From JAPLST01 sp964397565 (GTDB taxonomy: Bacteria > Auribacterota > UBA3054 > JAPLST01), in NCBI GenBank assembly GCA_964397565.1, contig CAYNJC010000023.1, forward strand, positions 4,438 to 68,437: DNA of 64,000 bases, in the 5' to 3' direction. The position numbers and the translations under genes were made by a program. The notes beneath the pieces were generated by a model. The model was not told where the DNA came from, did not search any database, and saw nothing but the letters and a program-made list of their open reading frames with translations. Positions 1 to 8,829 of this stretch are shown in pieces; the stretch's first letter is position 1, and each line of letters begins with the position of its first letter.

Positions 1-544
1 GATGGTCGTATAGATCATACAGCAGCTTCTCGCTGGGACGAAAGGATGCCAGAATATCAAGGGCACCGCCCAAGTCCGTCATGCCGACTTGCACCAGCCC
101 CTGCCAGCGCCGCAGCGCCGCCGCACAGATGTCCTTCACGCGCTGCAGCCAGACATTGTCGGCGTCATATGCCAAGCGCAGCTCCGCCAGCTTGGCGTCC
201 TGCCGCGGGTGAAACCAGACCGTGTCGTTGCCACACATCACCTTGGCACCCAGAAACGCGGCCACCACACCCGGCCCGAAATTCGGCAAGATAGATGGAA
301 AGGCATCGCCCAGATATGTTTGCTGCGCCAACTGATAATCCCACGCATCCACGACCGCATCGGCGGACACACTCATGTCATAAAACGCGGTGAAGCCGTA
401 ATAGGGCTGGGCCGCAACTGGCCGGCCGGCCGGGCGACCGTTAAGGGTGATGTGCAGCAACGGCCGGGCCAGCGTGCCCGCCCACCATGCCGCATACGCG
501 GCCCGCAGCGCGTGCCAACATGCAGGCGCGAATGCAATGCTCAA
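1..544 (-). CDS. UroD-family (uroporphyrinogen decarboxylase-like) protein, partial
   Basis: About 181 residues are visible before the window edge cuts the gene. The stretch ending VGMTDLGG, then DILASFRPSEKLL and YDLYDH, together with FHPRQDAKLAELRLAY, resembles the UroD-like proteins common in Planctomycetes and Lentisphaerae rather than true HemE. These relatives are thought to be corrinoid-dependent methyltransferases or sugar-linked proteins, so function is open. No in-frame ATG exists near the front; the best start is TTG at 542-544, which overlaps the TGA stop of the upstream nagA gene, with a GGGA about 8 nt before it. The overlap suggests translational coupling in one operon. The family call is from recognition of the sequence, and the start is inferred. 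Confidence 0.7.
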   Translation of the reverse strand, partial: MSIAFAPACWHALRAAYAAWWAGTLARPLLHITLNGRPAGRPVAAQPYYGFTAFYDMSVSADAVVDAWDYQLAQQTYLGDAFPSILPNFGPGVVAAFLGAKVMCGNDTVWFHPRQDAKLAELRLAYDADNVWLQRVKDICAAALRRWQGLVQVGMTDLGGALDILASFRPSEKLLYDLYDH

Positions 545-1467
545 GGAAACAATCCCAGCAGTTTCAGCGCATTCGCGCGGGTGACCTGGCGCAATTGCGC
601 GGCAGTCAGCAGTTCAAGCGTCGCAAGGTGCTGCGCACATTCGCCGAGCGTCGCGGACGAGCCAGCCAGCGTGCCGGTGTCCGGCGACGACACCCGGCCA
701 CTGGCTTCCAGCACGACGCGCATGCCCATGCAGTCATACGCACCGGGCGGCAGGCCGGCGACCGGCGCGACATCGCTGACAACAATGAACTTGTCCGCGC
801 CTTTTGTCCGCAGCACCGTTTTGATGAAGGCATCATTCAGGTGATACCCGTCGGTGATGCACATGGCCGTCACCGCATCACAGCCGAGCAGCCACCACAT
901 GGCATTGTCACGCGGATGGGCCGCGCGTGGAAAAGCATTGCCGAGATGTGTCGCGCAGCGCGCCCCGGCCTCGACTGCGCGCAGAATCTGCTGCTCGGTG
1001 CCGTTGGTGTGGCCCAGCGACACCACGATGCCCAGGGCGCACGCGCAGCGGATGGTCTCGCAGGCACCCGGCAGCTCCGGCGCAAGCGTCAGCAGTTTGA
1101 TATGTCCCTGCGCCAGTGTCTGCCAGTGCTCGAGCAGCGCCGGCATCGGTGGCTGCATCCATGCGACATGATGACACCCGCGTGCGCCCGGCTGCGGCGA
1201 GAGAAATGGCCCTTCAAGGTGGACGCCCAGCACATGCGCCGCCAGATCGCCCGTCTCGCAGGCTGCGGCCAGCACCGGCAGGTTCTGCTCGTAGACCGCC
1301 GTTGGCGCAGTAATAATTGTCGGACAGAACGCCGCCGTGCCGCGCGCCACCAGCGCCTGCGTCACGCGCCGCACCGCATCCACCGTCAGCCCCGCTGTCG
1401 AGAAATCGACGCCAACAAACCCGTTCACCTGCAGGTCTGCATAGTCCCTGTGGGGTTCAGTGTCCAC
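541..1467 (-). CDS. nagA: N-acetylglucosamine-6-phosphate deacetylase, short form
   Basis: Amidohydrolase-fold enzyme that removes acetate from GlcNAc-6-phosphate in amino-sugar catabolism or cell-wall recycling. Visible family motifs are DLQVNGFVGVDF near residue 12, HLEGPF near 83 (metal-binding Glu), SLGHTN near 150, THLGNAF near 171 (the family usually has THLFNAM) and the SDVAP active-site Asp near 230. At 308 residues it is about 70 shorter than typical NagA because the N-terminal beta-sandwich strands are absent; the protein begins directly at the barrel. The start is GTG. It is the second-last visible gene of the minus-strand run and overlaps the following UroD-like gene. The replaced Phe in the THLFNAM motif and the missing lobe mean the substrate could be a related N-acyl sugar phosphate. 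Confidence 0.8.
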   Translation of the reverse strand: MDTEPHRDYADLQVNGFVGVDFSTAGLTVDAVRRVTQALVARGTAAFCPTIITAPTAVYEQNLPVLAAACETGDLAAHVLGVHLEGPFLSPQPGARGCHHVAWMQPPMPALLEHWQTLAQGHIKLLTLAPELPGACETIRCACALGIVVSLGHTNGTEQQILRAVEAGARCATHLGNAFPRAAHPRDNAMWWLLGCDAVTAMCITDGYHLNDAFIKTVLRTKGADKFIVVSDVAPVAGLPPGAYDCMGMRVVLEASGRVSSPDTGTLAGSSATLGECAQHLATLELLTAAQLRQVTRANALKLLGLFP

Positions 1468-1511
1468 GTCAGCCTTTCGCGTACGTCATGGGCTCTACCA
1501 ATCTACTACGT

Positions 1512-2123
1512 TCAGCGTGGCGGCGGCAAGCGGCTCAGGCGCTGCGCAATAAGTTCGAAGAATTCATTGGCGGCGGCATTTTGGGCTGCTACGTATTCCT
1601 CGGGTTTGCCGTTCGGCAGGGCGCGCGTGCGTTCAAACCAATTACTTTCGAGGACGCGCTTGTCGGTGTCGGCCACAAATTCGTATTTGACGCGAAACAG
1701 GGCCGACCATTGCTTGCCGCGCTGGACTTGGTCAAAGGCATCGACATAGGTTGCAATGATCACCTGCACGTCATCCTTGTAAATGCGCGGGGTGGCGGTG
1801 ACATAGGCGCAGCGGCGCGCGAGATACGTCATGAGGGCCTCGGTAAGCATGTCGCACGGGCCTTCCGACCAACGCGCGTTGGGGTAGCTATCCATAACAT
1901 TCGGTGCAGGGCTGACGACGATTTGCTCGCGTTTGTAGGCCGCACTGCCATCGAAGCGCTGGACGGCGACCCGCAGGGCATTGGTGGGGCCGAGCGCGCC
2001 GGCCGCGGCATCCAGCTGAAAGCGGGTGACCACGGGGGGCGTAACCGACGTGAGTGACATACACCCAGCCAGCGTCAGCGCGAGGGCGGACAGACTGCCT
2101 GAAAATCGAAGGCACCTATTCAT
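1512..2123 (-). CDS. ABC-type transport auxiliary lipoprotein (PqiC/YmbA-like)
   Basis: A 203-residue probable outer- or inner-membrane lipoprotein: hydrophobic signal peptide then the lipobox LAGC at residues 18-21. The rest fits the ABC_trans_aux family, which accompanies MCE-type lipid transporters, with the VAVQRFDGSAAYKREQIV strand pattern and the NWFERTRALP segment. It overlaps the 3' end of mlaD by 8 bp and closes the four-gene transporter cluster. Its role would be to link the MCE substrate-binding protein to the outer membrane in phospholipid trafficking. Family call is by motif and context. Confidence 0.75.
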   Translation of the reverse strand: MNRCLRFSGSLSALALTLAGCMSLTSVTPPVVTRFQLDAAAGALGPTNALRVAVQRFDGSAAYKREQIVVSPAPNVMDSYPNARWSEGPCDMLTEALMTYLARRCAYVTATPRIYKDDVQVIIATYVDAFDQVQRGKQWSALFRVKYEFVADTDKRVLESNWFERTRALPNGKPEEYVAAQNAAANEFFELIAQRLSRLPPPR

Positions 2124-2973
2124 TCATCCACTCCTTTGTCTTTTCACCTTTGCCGCGAATCAGCGGGTGGCGATTCAGATTAATCAGCAATTCGTTCAGA
2201 CTATCGGTCGCCGCGCGAATGCTGTTCAGCGTGTCGTTAACGGTGGTCTGATTCTGGGACATCATCTCATTGGCACTGTCCACCGCGCGTTGGACGGCAA
2301 TCAAGGTGCCGCGCATGTCGGTCATCGTGTCTTTAATTTGGGCGGCATTGATAGCGGTGCGCACATCCGCCAGCGTTTGGCGGAATTCAGCGGTGGCGTT
2401 GGTCGCATCGTTCTTGAGGAACGTGTCAAATTGCACCAGGATCGACGAGAGGGCGTGGGCGTTTTCGGGGCTGAAGATATTATTGACATTGCTGATCAAG
2501 ACCGAGCTGCGTGAGGAGATCTCGGCCGCCTGCATGAAAATGGTGTCAAACATCGTGCGTTCGCTCTTGATGATATTCCCCTGCGTGTTGGGCTTGATCA
2601 CCTCGGCTTCGGCAGTGCCCGGCGTGATTTGGATGAAACGACTGCCGACGATGGGTGAATCAAGTTCAAGCCGGGCGACGCTGTCGCCCTTGATGATGGT
2701 GTTCTTCTGGACTTCAACGGTGACGCGCGTCTGGTTCTGGTTTTGAATGTCCGTCACCGGTTTGATGCGAAGGACTTTGCCAATGGCGACCCCGTTGAAG
2801 CGCACGGGCGAGCCGGGCGCGATCCCTTTGACTTCGGTAAAATCAATGTAATAGGTGTCCTTTTCTTCCATCCAGTTCGTGCCCACGAGCACAAGAACGA
2901 TGGTTGTGGCAAGCGCGATGGTGACGGTCAGAAAGACCAGCGCTTTGATTTTTTCGGAATGTGCAATAGCCAT
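2116..2973 (-). CDS. mlaD: MCE/MlaD-family lipid transporter substrate-binding protein
   Basis: Periplasmic, inner-membrane-anchored lipid-binding subunit of a Mla-type ABC transporter. One transmembrane helix lies at about residues 10-32, followed by the MCE domain (YYIDFTEVKGIAPGSPVRF, then GVAIGKV) to about residue 125, then a long alpha-helical tail rich in Asn/Thr/Gln as in MlaD/Mce proteins. The reading frame extends four codons upstream to a TTG, but ATG at 2971-2973 (MAIAHSEK) is the more likely start. Gene order mlaE-mlaF-mlaD-lipoprotein matches the usual cluster; mlaF ends 24 bp before it. Confidence 0.87.
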   Translation of the reverse strand: MAIAHSEKIKALVFLTVTIALATTIVLVLVGTNWMEEKDTYYIDFTEVKGIAPGSPVRFNGVAIGKVLRIKPVTDIQNQNQTRVTVEVQKNTIIKGDSVARLELDSPIVGSRFIQITPGTAEAEVIKPNTQGNIIKSERTMFDTIFMQAAEISSRSSVLISNVNNIFSPENAHALSSILVQFDTFLKNDATNATAEFRQTLADVRTAINAAQIKDTMTDMRGTLIAVQRAVDSANEMMSQNQTTVNDTLNSIRAATDSLNELLINLNRHPLIRGKGEKTKEWMNE

Positions 2974-2997
2974 AAAAGTCAGCAACGTAAGGGAACG

Positions 2998-3741
2998 TTA
3001 ATGCGTCTCGTGGCGCATGAAGAAAGTAACCACCCGTGGATCGCCGCTTTGTTCCATCTCGCGGATGGTGCCGGCGGCGACAATGTGCTTGTCGGCAATC
3101 ATGATGCCGCGGTCGGCGATGCGGCGGATACTGGTCATGTCGTGCGTCACGACCACCACGGTGATACGCAGCTTCTCGCGCAGGCGCAGGATTGTACGGT
3201 CGAGTTCGGCGGCCATGACGGGGTCGAGCCCGGTGGTGTGCTCGTCAAAGAAGAGAATGTCAGGATCCAAGGCCATGGCGCGTGCGATGGCGGCGCGTTT
3301 TTTCATGCCGCCCGACAGTTGTGCGGGCATGTAGTCGCGGGCATGATCGAGCTCGACCAAGTGCAGTTTCCAATCGACAATGTCCTGAATGACGCGGCTC
3401 GGGTAGTCCGTGTATTCCTCCAACGGCAACGAGACATTTTCGGCGACGGTCATCGAATTGAACAAGGCGGAGCCCTGAAAGACCATGCCGATGCGCGCGC
3501 GCAGCGGCTGCAGCTCGTCGTCACTGGTGCGGGTGACATCGGTGCCCAGAATGTTAATGGTCCCGGCCGTCGGGTGATACAACCCGAGCAAATGGCGCAG
3601 CAGCGTGGACTTGCCGCAACCGCTGCCGCCCATCACGACGAAGATCTGCTGCGGCTCGACCGTGAAGGAAATGCCGTCGAGCACGACCAGCTCGCCGTAG
3701 GCCGCCACCAATTCTTTGACCTCTATTACGGGCGCCGTCAT
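2998..3741 (-). CDS. mlaF: Mla-type lipid ABC transporter ATPase
   Basis: Cytoplasmic ATPase (247 aa) powering lipid transport with MlaE and MlaD. Walker A GGSGCGKST is at about 38-46, the Q-loop FQGSALF near 89, the signature LSGGMKKR near 143 and the H-loop VVTHD near 200. The usual Walker B/D-loop sequence DEPTTGLDP is DEHTTGLDP here, a Pro-to-His change right after the catalytic Glu; all catalytic residues are otherwise present. The start ATG overlaps the mlaE stop by 4 bp (ATGA), so the two are translationally coupled. Confidence 0.9.
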   Translation of the reverse strand: MTAPVIEVKELVAAYGELVVLDGISFTVEPQQIFVVMGGSGCGKSTLLRHLLGLYHPTAGTINILGTDVTRTSDDELQPLRARIGMVFQGSALFNSMTVAENVSLPLEEYTDYPSRVIQDIVDWKLHLVELDHARDYMPAQLSGGMKKRAAIARAMALDPDILFFDEHTTGLDPVMAAELDRTILRLREKLRITVVVVTHDMTSIRRIADRGIMIADKHIVAAGTIREMEQSGDPRVVTFFMRHETH

Positions 3742-4841
3742 GGTTGGAGCGTCGGTCCTTGGCCCGTGTAGTAAAAGAGTCCGGTGAAGAACAGGTGCGC
3801 GACGGCAATCATGATGATCGAGTAGACCACGCTGCGGGTGGTGGACTTGCCGATGCCTTCCGCGCCGCCACTGGTCGTCAGCCCTTGATGCACGGCAATG
3901 CAGGCAATCACCACCCCGTCCGCCACACTTTTCGACAAGCCAATCATGACATCTTTCAACACGATGGCCTTCAGCGTCTTGTCAATATAATCAGGGCTGG
4001 ACATGCCGATCTGCAAGACCGAGACGACATAGCCGCCGAACACGCCGATGATATCGGCAAAGATCGTCAGGCACGGCATGACGATGATCAGCGCCACGAA
4101 TTTCGGCACAATGATGTACTTGGTGATGCTGACGCCCATGGCACGCAAGGCGTCCATTTCTTCGGACGTGACCATCGAGCCAATCTCGGCGGTGATGGAC
4201 GAGCCGCTGCGCCCGGCCACCAGCACCGCCGTCATTAGGACGCCCAACTCGTACACAATCGAGATCCCCACCATTCTGGGGATCAGAAACAACGCCCCAT
4301 ACACGCGCAACTGCACGGCTGCCTGCATCGCCAGGATCAAGCCCATGATGAACGCCACCAGCGCGACAATCGGCAGCGAGCGCACGCCGCGCTCGGTGAT
4401 TTCGTACGCGGTGCGCGTCAGGCGAAATCCATGTCGGCAGAACGGCCCAATTAACGTCCAGAACACAATGTCCTGCAGCAACAGGTACAGATCGCGGATA
4501 CTGTTGAGGAACCGCACGATGCGCACCACGGTCGTCTCGACGATGGCGATCTCGTGCGGACGTGAACTGCGCCGTTTCTTCGATCGGCGATACAGAAAGA
4601 ACTCAAGCACCGCGCGCACATCGTCCGGCACACCCACCACCGACCACGCATACCCGCCGCGTTCGAACCGGCGCAGCAACTGGGCCAGCAGCGCCGCCCG
4701 CGCCGTCGGCCAGACCGTCACCGCCGTACCGTCCACACGCACCTGCGGCGCGCGCTGCCTGCGCACGAGGGCGCAGACCGCCGCGATCTGCGCGGTGTCA
4801 AAGGTGTCGGTGAATGCTATGGTGACGGGGTCGGCGGGCAT
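3738..4841 (-). CDS. mlaE: Mla-type lipid ABC transporter permease with N-terminal STAS-like domain
   Basis: Inner-membrane permease (367 aa) of the MlaE/permease family: the C-terminal 250 residues contain five or six membrane helices and the conserved core RSGSSITAEIGSMVTSEEMD, with the EMDALRAMG coupling helix that contacts MlaF. Residues 1-100 are soluble and look like a STAS-type domain, as in the long MlaE forms. An open frame extends upstream to 4883, but that part is translation of a low-complexity repeat (4842-4913), so ATG at 4839-4841 (MPADPVTIAF) is chosen. It is followed without gap by mlaF (4-bp overlap). Confidence 0.87.
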   Translation of the reverse strand: MPADPVTIAFTDTFDTAQIAAVCALVRRQRAPQVRVDGTAVTVWPTARAALLAQLLRRFERGGYAWSVVGVPDDVRAVLEFFLYRRSKKRRSSRPHEIAIVETTVVRIVRFLNSIRDLYLLLQDIVFWTLIGPFCRHGFRLTRTAYEITERGVRSLPIVALVAFIMGLILAMQAAVQLRVYGALFLIPRMVGISIVYELGVLMTAVLVAGRSGSSITAEIGSMVTSEEMDALRAMGVSITKYIIVPKFVALIIVMPCLTIFADIIGVFGGYVVSVLQIGMSSPDYIDKTLKAIVLKDVMIGLSKSVADGVVIACIAVHQGLTTSGGAEGIGKSTTRSVVYSIIMIAVAHLFFTGLFYYTGQGPTLQP

Positions 4842-4913
4842 GGGCAGCAGTTTTCGATTTTCAGTTTTCAGTATTTGGTTCAAATCTCAATTTCACATTT
4901 CACATTGTCAGAT
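4842..4913. repeat. AT-rich low-complexity segment between folP and mlaE
   Basis: On the minus strand this gap reads as repeated near-copies of GAAATGTGAAATTGAGATTT followed by ACTGAAAACTGAAAATC. It is much richer in A/T than its surroundings. A similar stretch sits at 27328-27354 upstream of the O-antigen ligase. It carries no gene and probably is a decayed dispersed repeat. Confidence 0.6.
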
Positions 4914-5759
4914 CTAGCAGCAGCAGGCCGCCATGGCAAGCGCGTCGCGCGTCGCACGCACATCATGTGTACGGATAACCCGCGCGCCGTGCGCATATGC
5001 CAGCACATGCACTGCCAGCGACCCAGCCAGGCGCTCCGCGGGCGCGCGCCCGGTGCGTTCGCCGATGAAGCGTTTGCGCGACGCGCCAATCATAATGGGT
5101 TGGCCATGCTCGGCCAGCGTCGCCAGCTCGCGCACAATCCGTTCATTGGCTTCAGACGTCTTGCCAAAGCCTATGCCCGGATCGAGCACAATCTGGGCAC
5201 GCGCAATGCCGGCAGCCGTCAAGGCCGCACAGCGCGCGCGGAAAAACTGGTGCAACGCCGGCATGACCGCGTCCGGCCCGAGGGGTTGCGCCTGCATCGT
5301 GGCCGGGTCGCCCTGCATCTGCATGACGACGATGCCTGCGCCGTTCTCCCGCACCACGGCCTGCATGGCCGGATCTGCGCCGCCACAGACATCATTCACA
5401 ATGTGGGCGCCCGCGTCGAGTGCGGCGCGCGCCACGGCCGGCTTGCGGGTATCAACCGAGATCGCCACGTCCTGCGTCCGCGCGAGCGCGGCAATCACCG
5501 GCACGATCCGCCGGCATTCTTCATCAGCATCCACTGCCGGCGCGCCCGGCCGGGTGGACTCGCCGCCGACATCAATAATGGCCGCGCCTTCCGCGCACAT
5601 CACTGTCGCGCGGGCCATTGCCTCGGCAACCGACGCGCAGCGGCTCTCCGCCAGAAACGAATCCGGTGTCATGTTGAGCACGCCCATAATGGCATAGCGT
5701 GCCACATCAATGCGCCGATCACGCGCCTGCCAGACGCGCGGTGCTGGTGACGGCGTCAT
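4914..5759 (-). CDS. folP: dihydropteroate synthase
   Basis: Cytoplasmic TIM-barrel enzyme of folate synthesis that joins 4-aminobenzoate to hydroxymethyl-dihydropterin pyrophosphate. All signature motifs are present: MGVLNMTPDSF at about 25-35, DVGGESTRPGA near 62-72, SVDTRKP near 100, NDVCGG near 120, DPGIGFGKT near 198-206, GASRKRFIG near 226-234 and RTHDV near 264. Length 281 is normal. Its ATG overlaps the ftsH stop by 4 bp (ATGA). The ftsH-folP pair is a conserved arrangement in many bacteria. Confidence 0.95.
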   Translation of the reverse strand: MTPSPAPRVWQARDRRIDVARYAIMGVLNMTPDSFLAESRCASVAEAMARATVMCAEGAAIIDVGGESTRPGAPAVDADEECRRIVPVIAALARTQDVAISVDTRKPAVARAALDAGAHIVNDVCGGADPAMQAVVRENGAGIVVMQMQGDPATMQAQPLGPDAVMPALHQFFRARCAALTAAGIARAQIVLDPGIGFGKTSEANERIVRELATLAEHGQPIMIGASRKRFIGERTGRAPAERLAGSLAVHVLAYAHGARVIRTHDVRATRDALAMAACCC

Positions 5760-7819
5760 GGCTGCAGATCAGCGTCGGGCGCATCCGCAGACGCGGCCGT
5801 GGCACTGCCCGTGCCAGCCTCGGATGGCGCAGCCGCCGTGCTGGTTTGTGCATCCGCCTTGGCCGTGCCATTGCGCGGCAGCGTGCCGCCATTCACCAAA
5901 ATACCAATCTCATCGCCATCCAACACTTCGTATTTCAGCAACGCTTCGGCAATGCTGTCCAGCACGGCGCGATGCTCGGTAATAATGCGCCGGGCTTGCG
6001 CGCTCGCCGTGTCGACAATCTGGCGGATTTCATTGTCTATTTTCTGCGCGGTTAGCTCGCTGTAGTCCGTGTGCCGGTCAATCTCCCGCCCGAGGAACAC
6101 GTGCTCGACGCGTTCGCCGTATGCCAGCGGTCCCATCGCGTCGCTCATGCCCCATTCACAGACCATTTTGCGCGCGATTTCGGACGCATGCTTGATGTCG
6201 CTCTTCGCCCCGGTGGTCATGTCGCCAAAGACCAGATGCTCGGTGACCAAACCGCCCATCAAGGACGCCAATTGGCCTTCCAGCTCTTTCTTGCGATAGT
6301 TATAGCGGTCTTTCGAGGGCAATTGCATCGTGGCGCCCAGGGCAATCCCGCGCGGCACGATGGTCACTTTGTGCAATGGTTCGCAGCCGGGCATAAGGAC
6401 GGTAACCAGCGCGTGACCGGCTTCGTGATAGGCGGTGTAGCGGCGGTCTTCCTCGTCGAGCACGCGGCTGCGCCGCTCGCGCCCAAAGCGCACTTTGTCG
6501 CGCGCCTCTTCCATGACTGCCTGGGTCACGCCCGCCAAATTCTGGCGTGCGGACATTAACGCCGCTTCGTTCACCAAGCTCGCCAAATCGGCGCCGGAGA
6601 AGCCCGGCGTGCCGCGTGCAATCCGGCTCAAGTCGACGCTTTCATCCATTTTGATTTTTCTGACGTGAATTTGCAGAATTTCCTCGCGCCCCTTCTGGTC
6701 GGGCATGTCCAGCACGATCTGGCGGTCGAAGCGGCCGGGGCGCAGCAAGGCCGGGTCGAGCACATCCGGCCGGTTGGTCGCCGCAATCATAATCACGCCG
6801 TCATTGGGTGTGAAGCCATCCATCTCGACCAGCAGCGCGTTCAGGGTTTGCTCGCGCTCGTCGTGGCCGCCGCCCAAGCCGGAGCCGCGCAGGCGGCCGA
6901 CCGCGTCGATCTCATCCACGAAAATGATGCAGGGCGCGCTGCGCTTGCCCTGTTCGAACAAGTCGCGCACACGCGCCGCGCCGACGCCCACAAACATTTC
7001 GACAAAATCCGAACCGCTGATACTGAAGAACGGCACGTCGGCCTCGCCCGCAATGGCTTTCGCCAGCAGGGTTTTGCCGGTGCCCGGCGGGCCAATCAAA
7101 ATCACGCCGCGCGGAATGCGCCCGCCCAAGCGCTGGAATTTTTTCGGGTCTTTGAGGTAGTCAACAATTTCGCAGACTTCCTCCTTGGCTTCATCGCAGC
7201 CGGCCAAGTCGCCGAAGGTGAACTTGTCTTTGTTTTTTGCGTTCATGCGCGCGCGGCTGCGCCCAAAGCTCATCGCCATGCCCATCCCGCGCTTCATCTG
7301 GCGATTGATGAAGAAGCCGATCACGACGACGATCAGCAGCACCGGCCCGACCGACAAAATAATTTGACGCCACGTGTCATTGCTGGTGCGCACATCGTAG
7401 GCCACGCCCAAGGCCTGACACTCGCGCATCAGCTTATCCTGGCTCAGTTCGCTCATCAACGTGGCAGTGGTATAGCGGATTTGACTGGGCGTCGGCGTAG
7501 GCAACTGCTTTGACCAGCCGGCAAACGCCTGGTCGAGCGGGTCGAGGCGCAGCATACCGTCGAGGATGCCTTCGCCTTTGAAGACGACATTGACCACATT
7601 GGTCTTGCGCACCTGTTCGATAAATTCCGAGGTGGTCAGTTGCAGCGCCGGCTTTTGCAGACGGTTCAGGTACGTCAACGCCAGCAAAAGACACACGATC
7701 ACGGCAATCCACGCATACATCGGGCGCAGCGAGGTGCCATTCGGGCCGGAGCGTTCCGGCCTGCCCGGGCTTTTATTTTTGAGCAGATCTTTCAATTTCC
7801 GTGAGGGAGGTGTCGCCAT
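5756..7819 (-). CDS. ftsH: ATP-dependent zinc metalloprotease FtsH
   Basis: Membrane-anchored AAA+ protease (687 aa from the chosen start) that degrades damaged membrane proteins and unstable regulators. Two membrane helices are at about residues 35-51 and 155-172, flanking the periplasmic domain. Walker A GPPGTGKT is at 243-250, Walker B IIFVDEID near 298-305, the second region of homology with RPGRFDRQ near 360-367 and the zinc site HEAGH at 465-469. The frame stays open 27 codons upstream, but ATG at 7817-7819 (MATPPSRK), 16 bp after the purC stop, gives the usual N-terminus. The C-terminal tail is rich in Ala/Thr/Ser and probably disordered. Confidence 0.95.
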   Translation of the reverse strand: MATPPSRKLKDLLKNKSPGRPERSGPNGTSLRPMYAWIAVIVCLLLALTYLNRLQKPALQLTTSEFIEQVRKTNVVNVVFKGEGILDGMLRLDPLDQAFAGWSKQLPTPTPSQIRYTTATLMSELSQDKLMRECQALGVAYDVRTSNDTWRQIILSVGPVLLIVVVIGFFINRQMKRGMGMAMSFGRSRARMNAKNKDKFTFGDLAGCDEAKEEVCEIVDYLKDPKKFQRLGGRIPRGVILIGPPGTGKTLLAKAIAGEADVPFFSISGSDFVEMFVGVGAARVRDLFEQGKRSAPCIIFVDEIDAVGRLRGSGLGGGHDEREQTLNALLVEMDGFTPNDGVIMIAATNRPDVLDPALLRPGRFDRQIVLDMPDQKGREEILQIHVRKIKMDESVDLSRIARGTPGFSGADLASLVNEAALMSARQNLAGVTQAVMEEARDKVRFGRERRSRVLDEEDRRYTAYHEAGHALVTVLMPGCEPLHKVTIVPRGIALGATMQLPSKDRYNYRKKELEGQLASLMGGLVTEHLVFGDMTTGAKSDIKHASEIARKMVCEWGMSDAMGPLAYGERVEHVFLGREIDRHTDYSELTAQKIDNEIRQIVDTASAQARRIITEHRAVLDSIAEALLKYEVLDGDEIGILVNGGTLPRNGTAKADAQTSTAAAPSEAGTGSATAASADAPDADLQP

Positions 7820-7835
7820 GAGTGCTGTGGTTCGG

Positions 7836-8732
7836 TTAGCACGCCGCCGTGAGAATGGCCAGCGCCTGCAGATAGTTAGCGCGCGTCCTGGCGACCACAT
7901 CGGCCGGCAGCGGCGGCGCGGGCGGTTCTTTATCCCAGCCCGCGGTCAGCAAGTAATCGCGCACAAATTGTTTGTCATACGAGCGTTGCGACCGGCCGGA
8001 CGCATACTGATCGGCCGGCCAGAATCGCGAAGAATCGGGTGTGAGTACTTCATCCACGAGCGTCAGCGTGCCGTCCACCAGGCCAAATTCAAATTTGGTG
8101 TCGGCAATAATGATGCCGCGCGCCCGGGCGTGCGCTTGGGCACGCGTGTACAATTGGATGCTGCAGTCGCGCAGCCGGCGGGCCGTTTCGTCACCGACCA
8201 GCCCGGCCATCTGCGCAAAGGAAATGTTCTCGTCATGCCCGCGCGCGGCTTTGCTGGACGGCGTGAACAGTGGCGTGGGGAGTTCGCTTGCTTCACGCAA
8301 GCCGGCCGGCAACGGCTCGCCGCAGACCGTGCCCTGGCGTTGATATTCACTCCAGCCCGAACCGGCCAGATAGCCGCGCACCACACATTCGACCGGCAAC
8401 ACGCTGGCCTTCTTGACCAGCATGGCGCGGCCCGCAAGCTGCGCGGCATAGGCGGCCAGCGCCGGATGATAGGCGGCCACGTCCGCCGTCATGAAATGAT
8501 TCGGCACGACTTCGCGCAGAAAATCAAACCAGAACAACGACAACTGCGTCAGCACGCGGCCTTTGTCCGGAATCGGCGTCGGCAGGATCACGTCGAATGC
8601 GGAAATGCGATCCGTGGCGACGAACAGCAGGGCATCGCCAAGGTCAAACACCTCGCGCACCTTCCCGCTCTTCAGCATCGGGAAGGCCGGGATGGTCAAC
8701 GTGGTCAATGCATCACTCATGAAACGTGTCAT
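7836..8732 (-). CDS. purC: phosphoribosylaminoimidazole-succinocarboxamide synthase
   Basis: SAICAR synthase, step 7 of purine synthesis, joining aspartate to CAIR with ATP. The 298-residue length matches the longer (yeast-like) PurC form. Motifs seen are SGKVREVFDLGD near 22-33, the nucleotide-binding DRISAFDVILPTPIPDKG near 41-58, VVRGYLAGSGW near 113-123 and IIIADTKFEFG near 205-215 followed by LVDEVLTPDSSRFW. Two candidate starts exist, 8732 (MTRF) and 8720 (MSDAL); neither has a strong ribosome site. Confidence 0.94.
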   Translation of the reverse strand: MTRFMSDALTTLTIPAFPMLKSGKVREVFDLGDALLFVATDRISAFDVILPTPIPDKGRVLTQLSLFWFDFLREVVPNHFMTADVAAYHPALAAYAAQLAGRAMLVKKASVLPVECVVRGYLAGSGWSEYQRQGTVCGEPLPAGLREASELPTPLFTPSSKAARGHDENISFAQMAGLVGDETARRLRDCSIQLYTRAQAHARARGIIIADTKFEFGLVDGTLTLVDEVLTPDSSRFWPADQYASGRSQRSYDKQFVRDYLLTAGWDKEPPAPPLPADVVARTRANYLQALAILTAAC

Positions 8733-8829
8733 GCTCAGTACGTACTTGCATAGTATCCATATTGTACCGATAACTGGTTTGAATTACAACCACGCGCGAT
8801 CTCCCGATCACGCGCCGCGGCATTCTGCG

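Noticed and set aside
4842..4883. An N-terminal extension of mlaE upstream of 4841.
   Set aside because: The added residues come from AT-rich repeat sequence; ATG 4841 gives the normal domain start.
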